Counted from the first letter of the stretch, positions 16,373 to 28,868 are shown. The stretch is 64,000 bases of DNA from Bacteroidota bacterium (GCA_018818165.1 JAHISP010000071.1:124001-188000), one strand, 5' to 3'. Program-made: numbers and translations. The notes: generated by a model from the letters alone, not told the origin.

Positions 16373-16402
16373 GTGGTAAGATGTATAAATACGTCTTACC
16401 AC
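16373..16402 (+). promoter_or_regulatory. rplL-rpoB intergenic hairpin (attenuator or processing site)
   Basis: A 13-bp stem (16373-16385 with 16390-16402, one T-G pair) closes the tetraloop TAAA. No clean T-tract follows (CTTTATACATTTT), so it would be a partial terminator or an RNase site. In E. coli the same interval holds both an attenuator and an RNase III site that lower rpoBC expression relative to rplJL. Confidence 0.7.
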
Positions 16403-16465
16403 TTTATACATTTTAAAAGAGAATTATGATTAGTAACAATAATTGCCAATTTAGGGAGGTCATGG

Positions 16466-19400
16466 TTGGATAAGTATAAAAAAAACAAAACGACAAACCG
16501 TATTACGTTTGAGTCCATTATTCCTGCCATTAAACAACCAGACTTGTTAAATATTCAAGTTGAATCGTTTGAAGAGTTTATTCAGAGAGATATTCCTCGG
16601 GACCAAAGAGAAAATAAAGGGTTGCAAGAAGTATTTAATACCAATTTTCCAATTTTTGATAACAAAGAATTTTATAGACTGGACTTTGTTGATTTTCATA
16701 TTGAGAAACCCAGGTTTTCTATTCCAGAGTGCCAGGAAAGGGGACTTACTTTTAGTTCACCTTTAAAAGCAAAGTTAAGATTATCCACTAGAGATGATGA
16801 AACAAACGAATATGTAAATTCTATTGAACAAGAAGTTTATCTTGGAAATCTTCCTTTTATGACTAATAAAGGAACATTTGTAATTAATGGTGCAGAACGT
16901 GTTGTTGTTAGTCAGCTTCATCGTTCTCCTGGTGTTGCATTTGACCAAACTAGACATCCAAATGGTACTCCTATTTATTCTGCTCGAATTATTCCTTTCC
17001 GTGGTTCATGGGTTGAATTTGCTACAGATATTAACCATGTAATGTATGTTTATATTGATAGACGTAAAAAATTTCCTGCTACAACTTTATTAAGAGCATT
17101 AAACTATACTACGGATGAAGAAATTCTTAATCTTTTTAACTTAGTTGATGAAATTGAAGTTAAGCATTTAAATCCATTAGACCATCATGGAAGAATTTCT
17201 GCCGAAGATGTTATTGATATTGAAACTGGTGAAATATTTGTTACTAAAGATGATGAATTAACTGAAGAAATTATTGAAAATATTAAAGCTTCTGATATTA
17301 AAAAAATTAAAATAATTTCTGGTGAAACTAATGCTGAGCAAGATTTAATTCTTAATACTTTGCGTAAAGATACTTCTATTTCTAAAGAAGAAGCTTTATT
17401 TGCAATCTATAGACAATTAAGAACAGGTGAAGCTCCAGATGTTGAAACTGCGGAAGCATTAATTGAAAAATTATTCTTTAACGAAAAACGTTACGATTTA
17501 GGTGAAGTTGGACGTTTTAGAATGAATGATAAATTAAATTTGGATATTCCTAAGAATGTACGTGTGCTTACAATTGAAGATATTGTAGCAATTATGAAGA
17601 GCATTATCCTTTTGAAAAATGGTAATGTTTCTGTTGATGATATTGATCACCTTGGTAATAGAAGAGTTAGAACTGTTGGTGAGCAATTACAACAACAATT
17701 TAATGTTGGTTTAGCTCGTATGTCTCGTACAATTAGAGAACGTATGAATATGCGTGATAACGAAAATATGCAACCACAAGATTTAGTTAACGCACGAACA
17801 ATAAGTTCTGTTATTAATGCATTTTTTGGTACAAACCAATTATCACAATTTATGGATCAAACTAATCCACTTTCAGAATTAACTCATAAAAGAAGAATTT
17901 CTGCTTTAGGACCTGGTGGATTAACGAGAGAAAGAGCTGGTTTTGAAGTACGTGACGTGCATCATTCACATTATGGTCGTTTGTGTCCAATAGAAACTCC
18001 TGAAGGTCCAAATATTGGTCTTATATCTTCTTTAACACTTTATTCAAGGGTTAATAATTTTGGATTTTTAGAAACACCTTATAGAAAAGTGAAAGATGGT
18101 AAAGTATCAAAAAGTGTTGACTATTTATCAGCCGATCAGGAAGATGAATTTGTAATTGCACAAGCAAATGCTCCTTTAAACGAGCAAGGCAAATTTATAC
18201 TTGAGAGAGTAAAATGTCGTAAACGTGGTGAATTTCCAGTTGTTACACCAGAAAACGTTCATTATATGGATGTTGCTCCTTCTCAGCTTGTAAGTGCTGG
18301 TGCATCGCTGATTCCATTTTTGGAACATGATGATGCTAACCGTGCGTTGATGGGTTCAAACATGCAACGTCAAGCAGTTCCATTATTAGTTCCAGAATCT
18401 CCTATTGTTGGTACTGGAATGGAATATAAAATTGCCGTGGATTCTAAATCAGTTATTGTTGCTGAAGATAAAGGTGAAGTTGAATATATAGATGCAGAAA
18501 ATATTGTTGTTAAATATTTCTCTGATCCAGAAAGTTATCAAGCTTTAACTACTTTTGATGACGAAAGAAGAGTTGAATATAAACTAATTAAATTTAATGG
18601 AACTAACCAAGAAACTTGTTTTAATCAGCGCTCTAGAGTAACACTTGGACAAAAAGTTAAAAAAGGAGATATCCTTGCTGATGGTCCATCTATTGACAAA
18701 GGTGAATTAGCTCTTGGTAAAAATGTACTTGTAGGATTCATGCCTTGGAGAGGTTATAACTTTGAGGATGCTATTATTATAAGTGAAAGATTAGTTTCAG
18801 ATGATGAATTTACATCACTTCATATTGAAGAATTTGAACTTCAAGTTAGAGAAACAAAACGTGGTGATGAAGAATTAACAAGAGATATCCCTAATGTTAG
18901 TGAAGAAGCTACTAAAGATCTTGACGAACGTGGAATTATTCGTGAAGGTGCAGAAGTTCACGAAGGCGATATCTTAATTGGTAAAATTACTCCTAAAGGT
19001 GAAACAGATCCTACTCCTGAAGAAAAGTTACTTAAAGCAATATTTGGTGATAAGGCTGGTGATGTTAAAGATGCATCATTAAAAGCACATCCAGGATTAA
19101 AAGGAACCGTAATTAAAACTCGATTATTCAGTCGAAAACGAAGAGATGGTGAAGCTAAGAAACAAGAGAAAAAAGATATTGAGACAATAGAACATAATCT
19201 TAGTATGAAAAGAAGCGAACATTATGCTTTGTTAGTAAAAAAATTACAAGTTATTTCGCATGGAAAGAAGACTATCGGAATTAGTGATTTGGATGGTTCA
19301 ATTATACTTAAGAAAAATACTGCTATTTCTGACACAACTTTTAGTGAAATTGAGGATGTTACTAAACTTAATTATACTCAAGAATGGTTCATTGAAGAAG

Positions 19401-20245
19401 AAACTAATAAAATGATTAAAACACTTTTTAGTAATTACTTTAAGTTACTTTCTGATTACGAAGAGGATTTTAAAAGATTAAAATTAAATATTCAAAGTGG
19501 CGATGAGCTATCTCCTGGCGTTGTTCAACTAGCAAAAGTTTATGTAGCTAAAAAACGTAAACTGCAAGTTGGTGATAAAATGGCTGGAAGGCACGGTAAC
19601 AAAGGTGTTGTAGCTAAAGTTGTTCCAAAAGAAGATATGCCATATCTTGAAGATGGAACTCCAGTTGATATTATTTTAAATCCACTTGGTGTGCCTTCTC
19701 GTATGAACCTAGGACAGTTGTATGAAACTGCACTTGGTTGGGTTGGCAGTAAGTTAGGTGTTAAATTTGAAACTCCAATTTTTGATGGTGCAAAATTTGA
19801 AGATGTTGAAAACTTAATTTCTGAAGCTGGTTTGCCTGTTGGTAGTAAAACTACCATGTATGATGGTCGTACCGGCGAAAAATTCCACCAAAAAATTACT
19901 TGTGGATATATTTATATGCTCAAGTTAGGACACATGATTGATGATAAGCTTCATGCTCGTTCAATAGGACCATATTCATTAATTACTCAACAACCACTTG
20001 GAGGTAAAGCTCAATTTGGTGGTCAGCGTTTTGGAGAAATGGAAGTTTGGGCTCTTGAAGGTTATGGTGCTTCTAATGTACTGCAAGAAGTGCTTACCGT
20101 TAAGAGTGATGATGTTGAAGGACGTGCCAAAACATACGAAGCAATTGTGAAAGGCGAAAATCTTACTCGTCCATCAATTCCAGAGGCATTTAACGTATTA
20201 ATTAAAGAGTTACAAGGTTTAGGTTTAGAGATAAAGATTAACTAG
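16466..20245 (+). CDS. rpoB: DNA-directed RNA polymerase subunit beta
   Basis: This 1259-residue protein is the beta subunit of RNA polymerase. Diagnostic parts are GTFVINGAERVVVSQLHRSP in the N-terminal lobe, the rifampicin region (FFGTNQLSQFMDQTNPLSEL, HKRRISALGPGG, RERAGFEVRDVH), and the C-terminal GDKMAGRHGNKGVV, GGQRFGEMEVWALEGYG and AYTLQE-like ASNVLQEVLTVKSDD. In the rifampicin region the residues that carry classical resistance changes look wild type. Translation starts at TTG (16466) with GGGAGG six bases upstream. It follows the rplL hairpin and precedes rpoC by 36 bases. Confidence 0.98.
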   Translation: MDKYKKNKTTNRITFESIIPAIKQPDLLNIQVESFEEFIQRDIPRDQRENKGLQEVFNTNFPIFDNKEFYRLDFVDFHIEKPRFSIPECQERGLTFSSPLKAKLRLSTRDDETNEYVNSIEQEVYLGNLPFMTNKGTFVINGAERVVVSQLHRSPGVAFDQTRHPNGTPIYSARIIPFRGSWVEFATDINHVMYVYIDRRKKFPATTLLRALNYTTDEEILNLFNLVDEIEVKHLNPLDHHGRISAEDVIDIETGEIFVTKDDELTEEIIENIKASDIKKIKIISGETNAEQDLILNTLRKDTSISKEEALFAIYRQLRTGEAPDVETAEALIEKLFFNEKRYDLGEVGRFRMNDKLNLDIPKNVRVLTIEDIVAIMKSIILLKNGNVSVDDIDHLGNRRVRTVGEQLQQQFNVGLARMSRTIRERMNMRDNENMQPQDLVNARTISSVINAFFGTNQLSQFMDQTNPLSELTHKRRISALGPGGLTRERAGFEVRDVHHSHYGRLCPIETPEGPNIGLISSLTLYSRVNNFGFLETPYRKVKDGKVSKSVDYLSADQEDEFVIAQANAPLNEQGKFILERVKCRKRGEFPVVTPENVHYMDVAPSQLVSAGASLIPFLEHDDANRALMGSNMQRQAVPLLVPESPIVGTGMEYKIAVDSKSVIVAEDKGEVEYIDAENIVVKYFSDPESYQALTTFDDERRVEYKLIKFNGTNQETCFNQRSRVTLGQKVKKGDILADGPSIDKGELALGKNVLVGFMPWRGYNFEDAIIISERLVSDDEFTSLHIEEFELQVRETKRGDEELTRDIPNVSEEATKDLDERGIIREGAEVHEGDILIGKITPKGETDPTPEEKLLKAIFGDKAGDVKDASLKAHPGLKGTVIKTRLFSRKRRDGEAKKQEKKDIETIEHNLSMKRSEHYALLVKKLQVISHGKKTIGISDLDGSIILKKNTAISDTTFSEIEDVTKLNYTQEWFIEEETNKMIKTLFSNYFKLLSDYEEDFKRLKLNIQSGDELSPGVVQLAKVYVAKKRKLQVGDKMAGRHGNKGVVAKVVPKEDMPYLEDGTPVDIILNPLGVPSRMNLGQLYETALGWVGSKLGVKFETPIFDGAKFEDVENLISEAGLPVGSKTTMYDGRTGEKFHQKITCGYIYMLKLGHMIDDKLHARSIGPYSLITQQPLGGKAQFGGQRFGEMEVWALEGYGASNVLQEVLTVKSDDVEGRAKTYEAIVKGENLTRPSIPEAFNVLIKELQGLGLEIKIN

Positions 20246-20281
20246 TCAAACTAAATCAATAAAGTTTTAAGGAGAAAATTT

Positions 20282-23200
20282 ATGAGATTCAAACCACAAG
20301 AATCGAAATTAAAAAATATTACCAAACTAACAGTTAGTTTGGCTAGTCCTGATATTGTACTTTCTAGATCTCATGGTGAAGCTACAAAACCTGAAACCAT
20401 AAATTATAGATCTTTCAGACCAGAAAAGGATGGTTTGTTCTGTGAAAAGATTTTTGGACCTGTAAAAGATTGGGAATGTGCTTGCGGAAAATATAAAGGT
20501 ATTAGATATAAAGGAATTGTTTGTGACAGATGTGGTGTAGAAGTTACACAGAAAAAAGTACGCCGTGAAAGAATGGGACACATTACATTAGCTGTTCCAG
20601 TTGTTCATATTTGGTTCTTTAAAGCACTTCCATCAAAAATTGGTAACATTATTGGCATGAAGACTAAAGAGCTTGAAAGAGTAATATATTATGAATCATA
20701 TGTTGTTATTAACCCTGGGACTACTGGTTTGCAGTTCAAAGATTTAATTTCAGAAGATCAGTATTATGAAATTGCATATTCTTTAGAACATAATAATGAT
20801 TCTTTAGAAGATGATGATCCTAAAAAATTTATTGCTAAAATTGGTGGAGATGCTGTAAAAGAGTTATTAAAATCAATTGACGTTGAATCAACATTTAGAG
20901 AATTAAAAGCACAGTTAAAAACAGAAACGTCACAACAAAAACGTGGCGATTTGCTAAAACGTCTTCGAGTTTTGGAAGCATTTAGAGAGCATGAAGATAA
21001 AGTGCCAAACAAACCAGAATGGATGGTTGTTAGTATTTTACCTATTATTCCTCCAGAATTACGTCCATTAGTTCCTCTTGAAGGTGGCAGATTTGCAACT
21101 AGTGATTTAAATGATCTATATAGAAGAGTAATAATTAGAAATAATAGATTAAAAAGATTAATTGATATTAAAGCTCCTGAAGTAATTTTAAGAAATGAAA
21201 AAAGAATGCTTCAAGAAGCAGTAGATGCATTATTTGATAATTCACGTCGTGGCAGTGCAGTTAGAAGCGATGGAAATAGACCTCTTAAATCTTTAAGTGA
21301 TATGCTTAAAGGTAAACAAGGTCGTTTTCGCCAAAACTTGCTTGGAAAACGTGTTGATTATTCAGGTCGTTCTGTAATTGTTGTTGGACCAGAGTTAAAA
21401 TTGCACCAATGCGGTTTGCCTAAAAATATGGCAATTGAATTATTCAAACCATTTGTTATACGAAAATTAATTGAACGAGGATTTTACAAAACAGTAAAAA
21501 GCGCTCGAAAAGCTGTTGATAGAAAAGAGCCTGTTATTTGGGATATTCTTGAAAAATTGATTGACGGACATCCAGTATTGCTAAACCGTGCTCCTACGCT
21601 TCACAGATTAGGAATTCAAGCTTTTCAGCCAATTTTGATTGATGGAAAAGCTATACAATTGCACCCAATGGTATGTACAGCATTTAATGCGGATTTTGAT
21701 GGTGACCAGATGGCTGTTCACGTACCACTATCTTATGAAGCCCAGCTAGAAGCTTCAACATTAATGCTATCAAGCCATAACATACTTTCTCCACAAAATG
21801 GTAGCCCAGTTGTTGTTCCAACTCAGGATATAGTTCTTGGTTGCTATTACTTAACTAAAGTAAAAGCTGGTGCTAAAGGTGAAGGCATGCTCTTCTCTAA
21901 TAGTCAAGAAGTTCAAATAGCATATGATTATGATGCAGTTGAATTGCATGCAAAAATAAAAGTAAAAATTGATGGCGAATTTATAGAAACTACAGTTGGT
22001 AGAGTAATTTTTAACGAAATAGTTCCTAAGGAAATGGGTTTTTGGAATGAACTGTTAATCAAAAAAGTATTTAGCAATTTTATTTATAAAATGTTCGTTA
22101 AACTTGGAAACGAAGTTACAGCAAATTTCCTTGATGACTTAAAAGAATTGGGTTTCAAATACTCTACACTTGCCGGAATTTCAATTAGCTTTAGTGACAT
22201 GATTGTTCCTGAAGAAAAGAAAGCAATGATTACAGATTCAAACAAAAAAGTTGCTGCAATTTTAGATGAACATGATCAAGGCTTTATTACTGATGCTGAA
22301 CGATATAATAAAATAATAGACGTTTGGACTCACACAACAAATAACGTTGCAAAATCACTTATGGATAGAATTAGAACAGATCAACACGGTTTTAATTCAT
22401 TGCATATGATGGTTGATTCTGGAGCTAGAGGTTCTCAAGAGCAGGTTCGTCAGTTAGCTGGTATGCGTGGTTTGATGATGAAACCACAAAAATCACTTTC
22501 AGGTGCATCTGGTGAAATTATTGAAAACCCAATTGTTGCTAACTTTAAAGAAGGTCTTTCTGTACTTGAGTACTTTATTTCAACTCACGGTGCTCGTAAA
22601 GGTCTTGCTGATACTGCTTTAAAAACTGCAGATGCGGGTTATTTAACTCGAAGATTAACTGATGTTGCTCAAGATGTAATTGTTACGCAAATTGATTGCG
22701 GTACAATTAGAGGTGTTGATGTTTCAGCTATTAAGGATATTGAATTAGAACGTGAACCACTTGCAGAACGTATAACTGGACGTGTTTCGCAAGAAGATAT
22801 TTATGATCCACGAACAGATGAACTTATTGTAGAATCAGGAAATACAATTGATGAAGAGATTGCTGAAAAAATTGATGATGCGTCTATTGATTCAGTATTT
22901 ATTAGAACTGTTTTAACATGTGAGTCAGAACGTGGTATTTGTGCAAAATGTTACGGTAGAAATTTAACTACTGGTAAACTAGTAGAAATTGGTGAAGCAG
23001 TAGGAATTATTGCAGCTCAATCTATTGGTGAACCTGGTACACAGTTAACACTTAGAACTTTCCACCTAGGTGGAACATCTTCTCGTATTGCAAGTCAATC
23101 GCAAGTAGATGCTAGTGTTGAAGGTATGACTAAGTTTGATAAAATTAATTATGTAGAAAGAGAAGATTTCTTAGGAAAAGTTAAAGTTGTTACTGGTCGT

Positions 23201-24526
23201 CGTGGTTCAATGGGTATTTTTGATGAAGACGGCAGACAAATTAAAAAATATGATATACCTTATGGGGCAGAATTACGTGTTGAAAATAATCAAAATGTAA
23301 AGAAAGGCCAACCTCTATACAATCACGATCCTTATAATGCTGTTATTTTAACAGATATTAAAGGGTTGGTACGATTTGTCGACTTAGTTGATAACTCAAC
23401 AATTCAACAAGTTGCTGATGAACAAACTGGACACGTTGCAAAAGTTGTTATTGAGTCAAAAGATAAAACTTTAACACCAAGTATGGTTATTACAGATTCA
23501 GCAGGGGAGGAAAAAACTTTCAACTTACCAACAGGTGCATATTTATCAGTTGAGGATAATTCAACAGTATTACCCGGTACAATTTTAGCTAAAATATCAA
23601 AATCAGATTCAAAAAGTAGAGATATTACAGGTGGTCTTCCAAGAGTTACAGAATTATTTGAAGCTCGTAGTCCTCACGAACCTGCTATTGTTTCTGAAAT
23701 TGAAGGTATTGTTAAATTTGGAGCTAGAAAAAAAGGTTCGAGAGAAATTATTATTGAATCAATGGATGGAATGGACGAGAAAAAATATAATGTTGCTTAT
23801 GGTAAGCATATTCTTGTTCAAGAAGGTGATGAAATACCTGCAGGTGAAAAAATAACCGATGGACCTATTGACCCACATGATATTTTGAAAATTAGTGGTA
23901 CAAATGCTGTTCAGGAATATCTTGTTAATGAAATACAAGACGTTTATCGCCTACAAGGTGTAAAACTTAATGATAAACATATTGAAGTTATAGTTAGACA
24001 AATGCTACGTAAATTAAAAGTAATTTCTTCTGGTGATACTTCATTTATTGAAGAAGATTTGGTAAATAGAATTGTTATGGCCCAAGAAAATAGAGTAATG
24101 TTGGAATCAGTTTTTGTTGAAAACCCAGGAGGTTCTAAACTAGAAAAGGGTGATATTATTACCAAAACTAAAATGAGAGAAATTAATTCTGAACTCGAAA
24201 GAAAAGAGAAAGAATTACTTGACAGTAGAGATGCTGAACCAGCTACATTTGATAACATTCTGTTAGGAATTACTCAGTCAGCTTTATCTACAGAAAGTTT
24301 TATTTCTGCTGCATCTTTCCAAGAAACAACTAAAGTATTAACAAATGCAGCAATAGCAGCAAAAGTTGATAATTTAATTGGATTAAAGGAAAATGTTGTT
24401 ATGGGAGGAAGAATTCCTGCTGGAACTGGTTTAAAAAAATACTCAAATATTATTCTAACTTCTGAGGAAAATGTTCCTGAAGAAAAAATAGAAATTATTG
24501 AGGAAAAAAACGAAAAAGAAGTATAA
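20282..24526 (+). CDS. rpoC: DNA-directed RNA polymerase subunit beta'
   Basis: This 1414-residue protein is the beta' subunit. The N-terminal zinc finger is visible as [20 protein letters not shown] (residues 60-79). The catalytic Mg-binding motif [12 protein letters not shown] lies near residue 470, and the second zinc site [13 protein letters not shown] near 880-895, followed by [17 protein letters not shown] of the trigger loop region. The C-terminus is Glu/Lys-rich. An AAGGAG ribosome binding site precedes the ATG. It ends the rplKAJL-rpoBC block, and a promoter for the str genes follows. Confidence 0.98.
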   Translation: MRFKPQESKLKNITKLTVSLASPDIVLSRSHGEATKPETINYRSFRPEKDGLFCEKIFGPVKDWECACGKYKGIRYKGIVCDRCGVEVTQKKVRRERMGHITLAVPVVHIWFFKALPSKIGNIIGMKTKELERVIYYESYVVINPGTTGLQFKDLISEDQYYEIAYSLEHNNDSLEDDDPKKFIAKIGGDAVKELLKSIDVESTFRELKAQLKTETSQQKRGDLLKRLRVLEAFREHEDKVPNKPEWMVVSILPIIPPELRPLVPLEGGRFATSDLNDLYRRVIIRNNRLKRLIDIKAPEVILRNEKRMLQEAVDALFDNSRRGSAVRSDGNRPLKSLSDMLKGKQGRFRQNLLGKRVDYSGRSVIVVGPELKLHQCGLPKNMAIELFKPFVIRKLIERGFYKTVKSARKAVDRKEPVIWDILEKLIDGHPVLLNRAPTLHRLGIQAFQPILIDGKAIQLHPMVCTAFNADFDGDQMAVHVPLSYEAQLEASTLMLSSHNILSPQNGSPVVVPTQDIVLGCYYLTKVKAGAKGEGMLFSNSQEVQIAYDYDAVELHAKIKVKIDGEFIETTVGRVIFNEIVPKEMGFWNELLIKKVFSNFIYKMFVKLGNEVTANFLDDLKELGFKYSTLAGISISFSDMIVPEEKKAMITDSNKKVAAILDEHDQGFITDAERYNKIIDVWTHTTNNVAKSLMDRIRTDQHGFNSLHMMVDSGARGSQEQVRQLAGMRGLMMKPQKSLSGASGEIIENPIVANFKEGLSVLEYFISTHGARKGLADTALKTADAGYLTRRLTDVAQDVIVTQIDCGTIRGVDVSAIKDIELEREPLAERITGRVSQEDIYDPRTDELIVESGNTIDEEIAEKIDDASIDSVFIRTVLTCESERGICAKCYGRNLTTGKLVEIGEAVGIIAAQSIGEPGTQLTLRTFHLGGTSSRIASQSQVDASVEGMTKFDKINYVEREDFLGKVKVVTGRRGSMGIFDEDGRQIKKYDIPYGAELRVENNQNVKKGQPLYNHDPYNAVILTDIKGLVRFVDLVDNSTIQQVADEQTGHVAKVVIESKDKTLTPSMVITDSAGEEKTFNLPTGAYLSVEDNSTVLPGTILAKISKSDSKSRDITGGLPRVTELFEARSPHEPAIVSEIEGIVKFGARKKGSREIIIESMDGMDEKKYNVAYGKHILVQEGDEIPAGEKITDGPIDPHDILKISGTNAVQEYLVNEIQDVYRLQGVKLNDKHIEVIVRQMLRKLKVISSGDTSFIEEDLVNRIVMAQENRVMLESVFVENPGGSKLEKGDIITKTKMREINSELERKEKELLDSRDAEPATFDNILLGITQSALSTESFISAASFQETTKVLTNAAIAAKVDNLIGLKENVVMGGRIPAGTGLKKYSNIILTSEENVPEEKIEIIEEKNEKEV

Positions 24527-24553
24527 AAGGTAAAAAATTATTGTTTCACGTGC

Positions 24554-24582
24554 TTGACTTAATAAGATATTAACGGTATATT
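24554..24582 (+). promoter_or_regulatory. Promoter of the rpsL-rpsG-fusA-tuf block
   Basis: TTGACT (24554-24559) and TATATT (24577-24582) are separated by 17 bp, close to the classical sigma-70 consensus. The same bases read as TTG-N20-TATATTGA, a near match to the Bacteroidota-type pattern. It lies 48 bp before rpsL in the only sizeable gap (103 bp) after rpoC. A GTGCTT/AAGCAC inverted pair (24550-24555, 24599-24604) encloses it. Confidence 0.65.
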
Positions 24583-24629
24583 GAGAGTCTGAATTTTTAA
24601 GCACTTTAAATTATTATGGAGGTAAATAA

Positions 24630-25004
24630 GTGCCTACAATAAACCAATTGGTTAGAAAAGGTCGTAAGATTGTTAAAGCTAAAAACAAGGCACCAGCTTT
24701 GGAAGCTTGCCCTCAAAGAAGGGGAGTGTGTACTCGTGTATATACAACAACACCTAAAAAACCTAACTCAGCATTAAGAAAAGTTGCGAGAGTAAGATTA
24801 ACAAATGGTATTGAAGTTACAGCTTATATTCCAGGTGAAGGTCATAATTTACAAGAGCACTCTATTGTATTGATTAGAGGCGGAAGAATAAAAGATATTC
24901 CTGGTGTGCGTTATCACATTGTACGTGGTTCACTAGACACTAGTGGAGTGGATGAAAGAAAGAAAAGTAGATCTAAGTACGGCACTAAAAAACCTAAAAA
25001 ATAA
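24630..25004 (+). CDS. rpsL: 30S ribosomal protein S12
   Basis: S12 sits at the decoding centre and is the classical streptomycin-resistance target. The 124-residue protein has the conserved [20 protein letters not shown] and [11 protein letters not shown], and ends in [13 protein letters not shown]-type basic residues. The two Lys positions where resistance changes usually occur (in KKPNS and in [13 protein letters not shown]) are Lys here. The start is a GTG preceded by GGAGGTAAATAA. It is the first gene of the str block. Confidence 0.98.
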   Translation: MPTINQLVRKGRKIVKAKNKAPALEACPQRRGVCTRVYTTTPKKPNSALRKVARVRLTNGIEVTAYIPGEGHNLQEHSIVLIRGGRIKDIPGVRYHIVRGSLDTSGVDERKKSRSKYGTKKPKK

Positions 25005-25024
25005 TAGACTGATAATAGACTGAT

Positions 25025-25492
25025 ATGAGAAAGAGAAGAGCAGAAAAGCGATACATTAAACCAGATCCACAATTTAACGATATATTAGTTGCAAAATTTG
25101 TAAACTATATCATGATGGACGGTAAAAAATCAACATCGAGAAGTGTTGTATATGAATCATTTGATTTAATTGAAAAGAGAACAAAGAAACCAGCTATTGA
25201 AGTATTTAAAAAAGCTGTTAGTAACGTTCAACCAATGGTTGAGGTTAGAAGTAGAAGAGTTGGTGGCGCAACCTACCAAGTACCTATGGAAGTAAGACCA
25301 GAAAGAAGAATGTCGTTAGCTTTACGTTGGATTAAAAAATACGCAACTGATAGAAAAGATAAAACAATGGCAGAGAAATTGTCCGCAGAGTTAATTGCTG
25401 CATCAAATGGTGAAGGTTCTGCTGTAAAGAAAAAAGATGAAGTGCATAGAATGGCAGAAGCTAATAAAGCATTTGCTCATTTCAAATGGTAA
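25025..25492 (+). CDS. rpsG: 30S ribosomal protein S7
   Basis: S7 nucleates assembly of the 30S head and, in E. coli, regulates the str operon. The 155-residue protein begins MRKRRAEKRYIKPDPQFND and shows YQVPMEVRPERRMSLALRWI and the C-terminal KKDEVHRMAEANKAFAHFKW. A short direct repeat, TGATAATAGACTGATA, lies just before the start, where a clear Shine-Dalgarno sequence is missing. It lies 20 bases after rpsL, so coupling to rpsL translation is likely. Confidence 0.98.
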   Translation: MRKRRAEKRYIKPDPQFNDILVAKFVNYIMMDGKKSTSRSVVYESFDLIEKRTKKPAIEVFKKAVSNVQPMVEVRSRRVGGATYQVPMEVRPERRMSLALRWIKKYATDRKDKTMAEKLSAELIAASNGEGSAVKKKDEVHRMAEANKAFAHFKW

Positions 25493-25517
25493 GATTGATT
25501 TAATAGGATTAGATTAG

Positions 25518-27605
25518 ATGGCTACTAAAAGAGTAGAATTAAATAAAGTTAGAAATATCGGTATAATGGCCCATATTGATGCTGGTAAAACCACAACTAC
25601 GGAGAGAATTCTGTATTATACAGGAAAAACCCATAGAATTGGTGAAGTGCATGATGGCGGTGCCACTATGGACTGGATGGAGCAAGAAAAAGAACGTGGT
25701 ATTACTATAACAAGTGCTGCTACTACTGCTTATTGGAATGGTCATCAAATTAATATTATTGATACTCCCGGCCACGTTGATTTTACAGTTGAAGTTGAAA
25801 GATCTCTTAGAGTTTTAGATGGTGCGGTTGCGTTGTTTTGTGCTGTTGGTGGTGTTGAACCACAATCAGAAACTGTATGGCGTCAAGCAGACAAATATAA
25901 AGTTCCTCGTATTGCATTCGTAAATAAAATGGATCGTATTGGTGCTGATTTCTTTCATGCTGTTGAAATGATGAAGTTACGTCTAGGAGCTAACGCTATT
26001 CCTATAACTTTACCAATTGGTGAAGGGGATATGTTTACGGGTGTTATAGATTTAGTTACAATGAAAGCAAGAATGTATCATGAAGATACTCTTGGAGCTA
26101 CTTTTGAAGATAAAGAAATACCAGCTGTATTACTGCCACAAGCACAAAAGTACAGAACAGTTATGTTAGAAGCTGTGTCTGATGTTGATGATACTCTTTT
26201 AGAAAAATATCTTGATGGACAAGAAATATCAATTGAAGAAATTTCAAGAGTATTACGAGAAGCAACAAGACAACTAAAAATTACGCCTGTTTTATGTGGT
26301 TCTTCTTTTAAAAATAAAGGAGTTCAAAAACTTCTTGATTCAGTTGTAGATTATCTGCCTTCACCACTTGATGCTGAAGAGTTAAGTGTACATCACATTT
26401 ATCAGGATGATAAAGTTGTTAGAGCTGTTACTACTAAAGAAAAATTTACTGCATTAGCATTTAAAATTATGACAGACCCTTATGTTGGAAAATTAACATA
26501 CATTAGAGTTTATAGTGGTAAATTAAATGCTGGTTCATATATATATAATTCGGTTTCTGATAAAAAAGAAAGAGTTGGTAGAATTCTTTTGATGCATGCT
26601 GATAAAAGAGAAGATTTAGATGAAATTAGAGCTGGAGATATTGCCGCTATTGTTGGATTAAAAAACACAAAAACTGGTGATACTCTTTGTACCGAAGATG
26701 ATAAAGTTTTATTAGAGAAAATGGTATTTCCTGAACCAGTTATTCAGATAGCAATTGAACCTAAAACCAAAGCTGATCAAGATAAATTAGCTGAAGCGCT
26801 TGCAAAATTATCTGAAGAAGATCCAACATTTAAAGTTAAATCTGATGAAGAAACAGGTCAAACTTTAATATCTGGTATGGGAGAGCTTCACCTTGAAATT
26901 CTTGTTGATAGAATGAAAAGAGAATTTAAAGTAGAAGCTAATGTTGGAAAACCACAAGTTGCTTATCGTGAAACAATTACTGAAACTGTTCAAGCAGAAG
27001 GTAAATTTGTTAAGCAAAGTGGTGGACGTGGTAAATATGGTCATGTTTGGCTTGAAGTTGGACCAAATGAGCCTGGAAAAGGATTTGAATTTGTTAATGC
27101 TATTGTTGGTGGAGTTGTTCCAAAAGAATATATCACTCCAGTTTCACGTGGTGTTGAAGAAGCAATGAAAAATGGTGTTGTAGCTGGTTATCACATTGTT
27201 GACGTTAAAGTTAAACTTTATGATGGTTCTTATCACGATGTTGATTCAGATGAGATTTCATTTAAAGTTGCTGGATCAATGGCATTTAGAGAAGCGGCTA
27301 AAAAAGCAAAACCAGTTTTATTAGAACCATTAATGAGTATTGAAGTTACAACACCCGAAGAATATATGGGTGATGTAATGGGAGATTTAAGCTCTCGCAG
27401 AGGTAAAGTTGAAGGCTTTGATGCAAGAAGAGATGCACAAGTTATTAAAGCTAAAGCACCATTATCTGAAATGTTTGGATATTCAACCATTTTAAGATCA
27501 ATGACTCAAGGTAGAGCAATTTATTCTATGCAATTTTCACATTATGCAGAAGTGCCAAAGTCTATTGCAGAAGAAATATCTGAAAAAGCAAGTATAAAAA
27601 AATAA
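25518..27605 (+). CDS. fusA: Elongation factor G
   Basis: EF-G is the GTPase that drives translocation. The 695-residue protein has the P-loop [15 protein letters not shown] (residues 17-31), the switch region [20 protein letters not shown], the guanine-specificity motif NKMD, and domain IV with [20 protein letters not shown]. The end is typical ([20 protein letters not shown]). The length and the position between rpsG and tuf point to the housekeeping EF-G rather than a paralogue. Confidence 0.98.
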   Translation: MATKRVELNKVRNIGIMAHIDAGKTTTTERILYYTGKTHRIGEVHDGGATMDWMEQEKERGITITSAATTAYWNGHQINIIDTPGHVDFTVEVERSLRVLDGAVALFCAVGGVEPQSETVWRQADKYKVPRIAFVNKMDRIGADFFHAVEMMKLRLGANAIPITLPIGEGDMFTGVIDLVTMKARMYHEDTLGATFEDKEIPAVLLPQAQKYRTVMLEAVSDVDDTLLEKYLDGQEISIEEISRVLREATRQLKITPVLCGSSFKNKGVQKLLDSVVDYLPSPLDAEELSVHHIYQDDKVVRAVTTKEKFTALAFKIMTDPYVGKLTYIRVYSGKLNAGSYIYNSVSDKKERVGRILLMHADKREDLDEIRAGDIAAIVGLKNTKTGDTLCTEDDKVLLEKMVFPEPVIQIAIEPKTKADQDKLAEALAKLSEEDPTFKVKSDEETGQTLISGMGELHLEILVDRMKREFKVEANVGKPQVAYRETITETVQAEGKFVKQSGGRGKYGHVWLEVGPNEPGKGFEFVNAIVGGVVPKEYITPVSRGVEEAMKNGVVAGYHIVDVKVKLYDGSYHDVDSDEISFKVAGSMAFREAAKKAKPVLLEPLMSIEVTTPEEYMGDVMGDLSSRRGKVEGFDARRDAQVIKAKAPLSEMFGYSTILRSMTQGRAIYSMQFSHYAEVPKSIAEEISEKASIKK

Positions 27606-27646
27606 TTAAGTAATTTAACAAGTATAAAAAGAACAAGGAGTTTTCT

Positions 27647-28855
27647 ATGGCAAAGGAAAAATTTGATAGGAGTAAACCTCACGTAAATATCGGTACTATT
27701 GGTCACGTGGACCATGGTAAGACTACATTAACTGCTGCAATTACAATGAGTCTTGCAAAAAAAGGTTTATCTATTAAGAGAACTTTCGATAGTATTGATA
27801 ATGCACCTGAAGAAAGAGAAAGAGGTATTACAATTGCTACAGCACACGTTGAATATTCAACAGCAAATAGACATTATGCTCATGTTGACTGTCCTGGTCA
27901 CGCGGATTATGTAAAAAACATGATTACTGGTGCTGCACAAATGGACGGAGCAATTCTAGTAGTTGCTGCAACAGATGGTCCAATGCCTCAAACAAGAGAA
28001 CATATTCTACTTGCTCGTCAGGTTGGTGTTCCTAAAATGGTTGTATTTATGAACAAGGTTGATCTTGTTGATGATGAAGAATTAGTTGAATTAGTTGAAA
28101 TGGAATTAAGAGAACTTCTTACAGAATATGAATTCCCTGGTGATGAAATTCCAATAATTAAAGGTTCTGCCTTACAAGCACTTGAAGCGTCTTCAAATGA
28201 TGATGCTCCAAAAGAAGATCCTAGAATGAATTGTATTTGGGAACTTATGGATGCAGTTGATGCTTATATTCCTATTCCTGCACGTGAATCTGATAAACCT
28301 TTCTTAATGCCTGTTGAAGATGTATTTTCAATTACTGGTCGTGGTACTGTAGCTACTGGTAGAGTTGAAAGAGGTCAGGTTAAATTAAGTGAAGAAGTTG
28401 TTCTTATTGGTCTTGGAATGAACAAGAAAACAGTTGTTACTGGTATTGAAATGTTCAGAAAAGAACTTGACTCAGCAATAGCTGGTGACAACGCTGGTAT
28501 TCTTATGAGAGGCGTTAGTAAAGATGAAATTCAAAGAGGAATGGTATTGGCAAAACCTGGTTCAATTACACCTCATACAAATTTTGAAAGTGAAGTTTAT
28601 ATTCTTTCTAAAGATGAAGGTGGACGCCATACACCATTTTTTAATGGTTACAGACCACAGTTTTACTTTAGAACTACAGACGTTACAGGAATAGCTACAT
28701 TACCAGAAGGTACTGAAATGGTTATGCCAGGTGACAATGTTAAAATGACAATTGAATTGATTTCAGAAATTGCAATGGAAGAAGGATTACGTTTTGCTAT
28801 CCGTGAAGGTGGTAGAACAGTAGGTGCCGGTGTTGTTGCAAAGATTATTAAATAA
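27647..28855 (+). CDS. tuf: Elongation factor Tu
   Basis: EF-Tu carries aminoacyl-tRNA to the ribosome. The 402-residue protein has [10 protein letters not shown] (P-loop), [18 protein letters not shown] (switch I), [20 protein letters not shown] (switch II) and NKVD. Domains 2 and 3 end in [24 protein letters not shown] precedes the ATG. It is the only tuf gene in the window: the site downstream of tRNA-Thr where a second copy often lies is empty. Confidence 0.98.
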   Translation: MAKEKFDRSKPHVNIGTIGHVDHGKTTLTAAITMSLAKKGLSIKRTFDSIDNAPEERERGITIATAHVEYSTANRHYAHVDCPGHADYVKNMITGAAQMDGAILVVAATDGPMPQTREHILLARQVGVPKMVVFMNKVDLVDDEELVELVEMELRELLTEYEFPGDEIPIIKGSALQALEASSNDDAPKEDPRMNCIWELMDAVDAYIPIPARESDKPFLMPVEDVFSITGRGTVATGRVERGQVKLSEEVVLIGLGMNKKTVVTGIEMFRKELDSAIAGDNAGILMRGVSKDEIQRGMVLAKPGSITPHTNFESEVYILSKDEGGRHTPFFNGYRPQFYFRTTDVTGIATLPEGTEMVMPGDNVKMTIELISEIAMEEGLRFAIREGGRTVGAGVVAKIIK

Positions 28856-28868
28856 GTAAGTTATTTTA

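Noticed and set aside
19540-19857. 105-codon antisense frame within rpoB (and similar ones in rpoC, fusA and tuf)
   Set aside because: These are shadows of strongly biased codon use in the sense genes and have no start signals.
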